Assembly (NCBI GenBank): GCA_947472735.1
Contig: CANJBY010000018.1
Coordinates: 1-36,787, forward strand
Source of the DNA: Sphingomonadaceae bacterium
Lineage (GTDB): Bacteria; Pseudomonadota; Alphaproteobacteria; Sphingomonadales; Sphingomonadaceae
Direction: 5' to 3'
Length of the DNA: 36,787 nucleotides
Of this stretch, positions 34,801-36,787 are shown in pieces. Position 1 is the first letter of the stretch. Each line of letters begins with the position of its first letter. A program made the translations under genes and the position numbers. A model generated the notes under the pieces. The model had not been told where the DNA came from and made no database searches. It saw only the letters and a list, made by a program, of their open reading frames with translations.

Positions 34801-36144
34801 TTACTGCACCCTTGGCGCCAGGCCTTCCTCGAACTCTTCCATCGTCAGCGTTTCGCCGCGTTCGGATGGCATCTTCAGCAGGGCATAGGCAATCGATCCC
34901 ACTACCATAAGTGAAATCGCGCAGAGCATGGTCTGCGCCAGCTGATCTACGCCGCCGACAATGGCAAACAGCGTCGCGCCGAGCGAAACCGGCAGGTTGG
35001 CCATCGAGTTGTAGATGGTGAACTGGGTTGCCGAAACGCGCTTGTCGCACAGTTGCATCCGCAGCGGATTGGTACAGACGCTCATCAGGACAGTGAGCAC
35101 CGACGAGACTGCGTAGATGCAGGCGAAAATGGCAAATGTCGTCCAGAGGTCCTTGCCCAGCGCAATAAAGCCATAAAGCGCCGCGAACAAGAGGAGCACG
35201 ATAATCGCGCCGCGCCGCGGACCAATTCGCGCGGTCAGAAACGAACCGATGCCGATCGCGACGATCGCCATGACCAGGTCGATCGTCGAGACCAGACTGC
35301 CGTAGCCGCTTTCGTCCAGACCGATGAACCGGGTGCCGAGTAGCGGCCACATCGCGATGGCCAGCCCGCCGGCCGTGCGGCTGAGGCTCTGGCCGGTCAG
35401 GAACAGCAGGCTTGGGCCCTTGATCAGCGATTTGAACGTGACCTTGATGATCGCCGCCCAGTTTTCCGCCACCCGATCGCGATTCTCAGCGGCGGTGGTG
35501 CCCGGGCTCCAGGGAAAGCGTTTCTCGCCCGGGCGTTCGCGCAAGACCACTGCATAGATCGTGGGGATCAGCAGGAAGGGAATGAACAGCAGGAACGTGG
35601 TTGCCGAGCCGAGATACTGCAGGCTGGCTGCGCCCCCGGCCGCGGCCAGTGCCCCGCCGACTGCCTGACCGCCAAACATGAAGGCGCTGGCCGTGCCCTG
35701 TTCCTGCTCGGGCAGGATATCCACCGCGAGCGCGTCCACCGCCACATCCTGCGTGGCGCCTCCGGCCATCACCAGGAACGTGACGATCAGCAGAATGTGG
35801 ATGTCCTTGGGGCCGGGCGCCAGCAGGGCAGCGATCACGAAGCCGGCCGACATCAACACTTGTGCCAGGATCAGCCACAGGCGCCGGCGGCCCATCGGCA
35901 GGTAAGCGTATCGGTCAATCAGCGCGGCAACGATGAACTTCCAGCTCCACGGCAAGTAGGCCATGGCCAATACGCTGGCGACCTGGGCACTGGTTCCACC
36001 GTTGGCCGCCACCCACACCGGCAGGGCGGTGGTGGTCAGACCATAGGGCAGGCCCTGGCCGAAATAGAACAGGAAGAAACTGAACAACCGTAACCGGCGG
36101 CTCTCGGACAATACCAGGCCGTTACGACCAGCTGTGTCGGTCAA
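34801..36144 (-). CDS. AmpG-like MFS transporter
   Basis: 447 residues, starting with TTG 36144 behind a GGGGGGTGG stretch; the next in-frame ATG would remove helix 1. About twelve helices are seen. FFLFYFGQGLPYGLTTTALP followed by MAYLPWSWKFIVAALIDRY and MAGGATQDVAVDALAVDILP are the pattern of the AmpG/PAT branch of the MFS, which imports muropeptides or CoA-type compounds. An internal loop (PGEKRFPWSP to VAENW) links the halves. The substrate is uncertain; AmpG-type muropeptide import is one candidate. It is convergent with lpd, 16 bp apart. Confidence 0.82.
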   Translation of the reverse strand: MTDTAGRNGLVLSESRRLRLFSFFLFYFGQGLPYGLTTTALPVWVAANGGTSAQVASVLAMAYLPWSWKFIVAALIDRYAYLPMGRRRLWLILAQVLMSAGFVIAALLAPGPKDIHILLIVTFLVMAGGATQDVAVDALAVDILPEQEQGTASAFMFGGQAVGGALAAAGGAASLQYLGSATTFLLFIPFLLIPTIYAVVLRERPGEKRFPWSPGTTAAENRDRVAENWAAIIKVTFKSLIKGPSLLFLTGQSLSRTAGGLAIAMWPLLGTRFIGLDESGYGSLVSTIDLVMAIVAIGIGSFLTARIGPRRGAIIVLLLFAALYGFIALGKDLWTTFAIFACIYAVSSVLTVLMSVCTNPLRMQLCDKRVSATQFTIYNSMANLPVSLGATLFAIVGGVDQLAQTMLCAISLMVVGSIAYALLKMPSERGETLTMEEFEEGLAPRVQ

Positions 36145-36639
36145 TCTGCCACCCCCCGTTGCCGACAGAATGCCCGCCGCATGGACTATGACAGTATTCG
36201 CCGGCGAGTCTACACGGCTTGCGCCATGATCGCTGGGGGTGATCCATCGCAGAACCGTGGGGAATCGGGCAGCACGGGTGCTGGCGCCAATAGCTGCATG
36301 ACTCGAGCATATGCGCTCAGCAATTGTCCAATTTCGGTATTTTGCAGACGTTGCGAGGCATTCTTTCGTCTAATTGTCCGATATTGAAGCGTTTTCGCAG
36401 ATGGTTTACATTCCTTTACTTGGAATTTGGCGCATGCTGCCGCAAGTCGGGCGTCCACGGGACTGCCCGAGGGTCGCAGGAGTTCGCATAGTCGCGCTTA
36501 ATTTTTGAACGGGGAAAAGGGTCGTTCGACTGGGTCGAGCGGCCCTTTGGCCACTCGAATGGCTTGGCTAACGACAATAATTGATGCGTATCTTGGCAAC
36601 TTCCACTCTCGCCTCCAGAGCCAGCGTTGAACTTTTCGC
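36145..36639. other. Gene-poor region between the AmpG-like gene and the right IS copy
   Basis: About 495 bp without a confident gene and visibly less GC-rich than the rest. It should contain the promoter of the TTG-started MFS gene. Two related repeats occur 50 bp apart: AATTGTCCAATT (36322-36333, an AATTG/CAATT dyad) and AATTGTCCGATATT (36372-36385). A strong hairpin lies at 36516-36548. On the minus strand a frame of 23 codons and a TAG runs from the IS border to 36568, 20 bp before that hairpin. It might be the 3' end of a gene cut by the IS, but its codon use is poor and I do not recognise the peptide. On the plus strand an ATG at 36584 opens a short frame into the IS, without an RBS. 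Confidence 0.5.
36516..36548. terminator. Strong hairpin, possible terminator
   Basis: Fifteen-base arms (36516-36530 and 36534-36548) pair at 13 positions, with G-U possible at the other two on one strand, around a 3-nt loop. Each arm ends in AAA/TTT, so on the minus strand the stem runs into TTTT. It would terminate a minus-strand transcript coming from the IS side. No intact gene is seen there. Confidence 0.4.
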
Positions 36640-36683
36640 TGTTCCCCGTCAGCACCAATGGCACAGATTTGAGGTTGTGATTT

Positions 36684-36744
36684 AAGGAGTGTTGGGGCTT
36701 CGTCGTAGTGACGAAGGAACGAAGATGAAGCCCCAACCCTCCTT
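36684..36744. repeat. Imperfect palindrome spanning the transposase start (copy 2)
   Basis: Arms 36684-36701 and 36727-36744 pair at 17 of 18 positions. The 25-nt loop holds AAGGA (36714-36718) and the first two bases of the ATG (36725-36727). It is identical to the structure at 44-104. Confidence 0.6.
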
Positions 36745-36787
36745 GAAAAAATCGTCTGTGAAGGCCCCTGCTGAGCGGGTGGTAAAA
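36725..36787 (+). CDS. IS3-type transposase OrfA, N-terminal fragment (runs off the window)
   Basis: 21 codons identical to the fragment at the left end, reading off the right edge. ATG 36725 has AAGGA 6 nt upstream. The basic N-terminus ending in ERVVK is compatible with IS3-family OrfA; the HTH region lies outside. The start lies in a fold-back hairpin. Confidence 0.5.
   Translation, partial: MKPQPSLKKSSVKAPAERVVK

Larger units (their letters stand above)
36640..36787 (+). mobile_element. Left end of an IS3-type insertion sequence, partial (copy 2)
   Basis: Exact inverted copy of 1-148. It begins with TG at the border 36640, has about 85 bp of leader and enters the transposase gene at 36725. 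It faces outward, so the two copies point away from each other. Flanking bases at the two borders differ, as expected for two separate insertions of the same element. The rest of the element is outside the window. Confidence 0.6.

Overview
The window is GC-rich bacterial DNA with tightly packed genes, many 4-base stop/start overlaps, and GTG or TTG starts. The gene content points to an aerobic sphingomonad, most likely Novosphingobium or a close relative. The main clues are a feruloyl-CoA synthetase of the NDP-forming type next to a hydroxycinnamoyl-CoA hydratase/lyase (the ferA-ferB arrangement known from Sphingobium SYK-6), a TonB-dependent receptor tail, a long ProRS, PhaR, and a split PDH locus. 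The genus is an inference.

Both ends of the window are the same 148-bp sequence in inverted orientation (1-148 and 36640-36787). It looks like the left end of an IS3-type insertion sequence: it ends in TG/CA and carries the first 21 codons of a probable transposase OrfA. The window therefore looks like a stretch of chromosome bounded by two copies of one IS. The left copy has cut off a TonB-dependent receptor gene, of which only the last ~62 codons remain.

335-12.7 kb is an aromatic-compound region. It holds an AAHS-type transporter with a SnoaL-like protein, a MarR regulator, three carboxymuconolactone-decarboxylase-like proteins, a cytochrome c, an amidohydrolase, a bicupin, ferA-ferB, a CYP199-like P450 and an SDR. 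Inside it lies a chimeric ORF joining the N-terminus of a DUF6282-type metal hydrolase to the C-terminal six helices of an MFS transporter. This is probably a deletion scar.

12.7-16.4 kb holds a secreted-type RTX/VCBS-repeat protein, RppH and an HSL-type esterase. 16.5-20 kb holds korA-korB (2-oxoacid:ferredoxin oxidoreductase) and a DoxX-like membrane protein. 20.1-25.6 kb holds a frameshifted TetA-like MFS gene, a GMC oxidoreductase coupled to a TauE/SafE permease, and an MHS-family transporter.

25.6-36.1 kb is mostly housekeeping: alr, phaR (with PhaR-type sites upstream), proS, rnr, a universal stress protein, pdhC, a hotdog thioesterase, lpd and an AmpG-like MFS. The last ~495 bp before the right IS copy has no confident gene. 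It holds a pair of AATTGTCC repeats and a strong hairpin.

I saw no rRNA, tRNA or CRISPR array. The most unusual items are the hydrolase-MFS fusion, the cupin/amidohydrolase operon divergent from ferAB with overlapping dyads between them, the hairpin that places the transposase RBS in its loop, and the RTX-first/VCBS-last protein.
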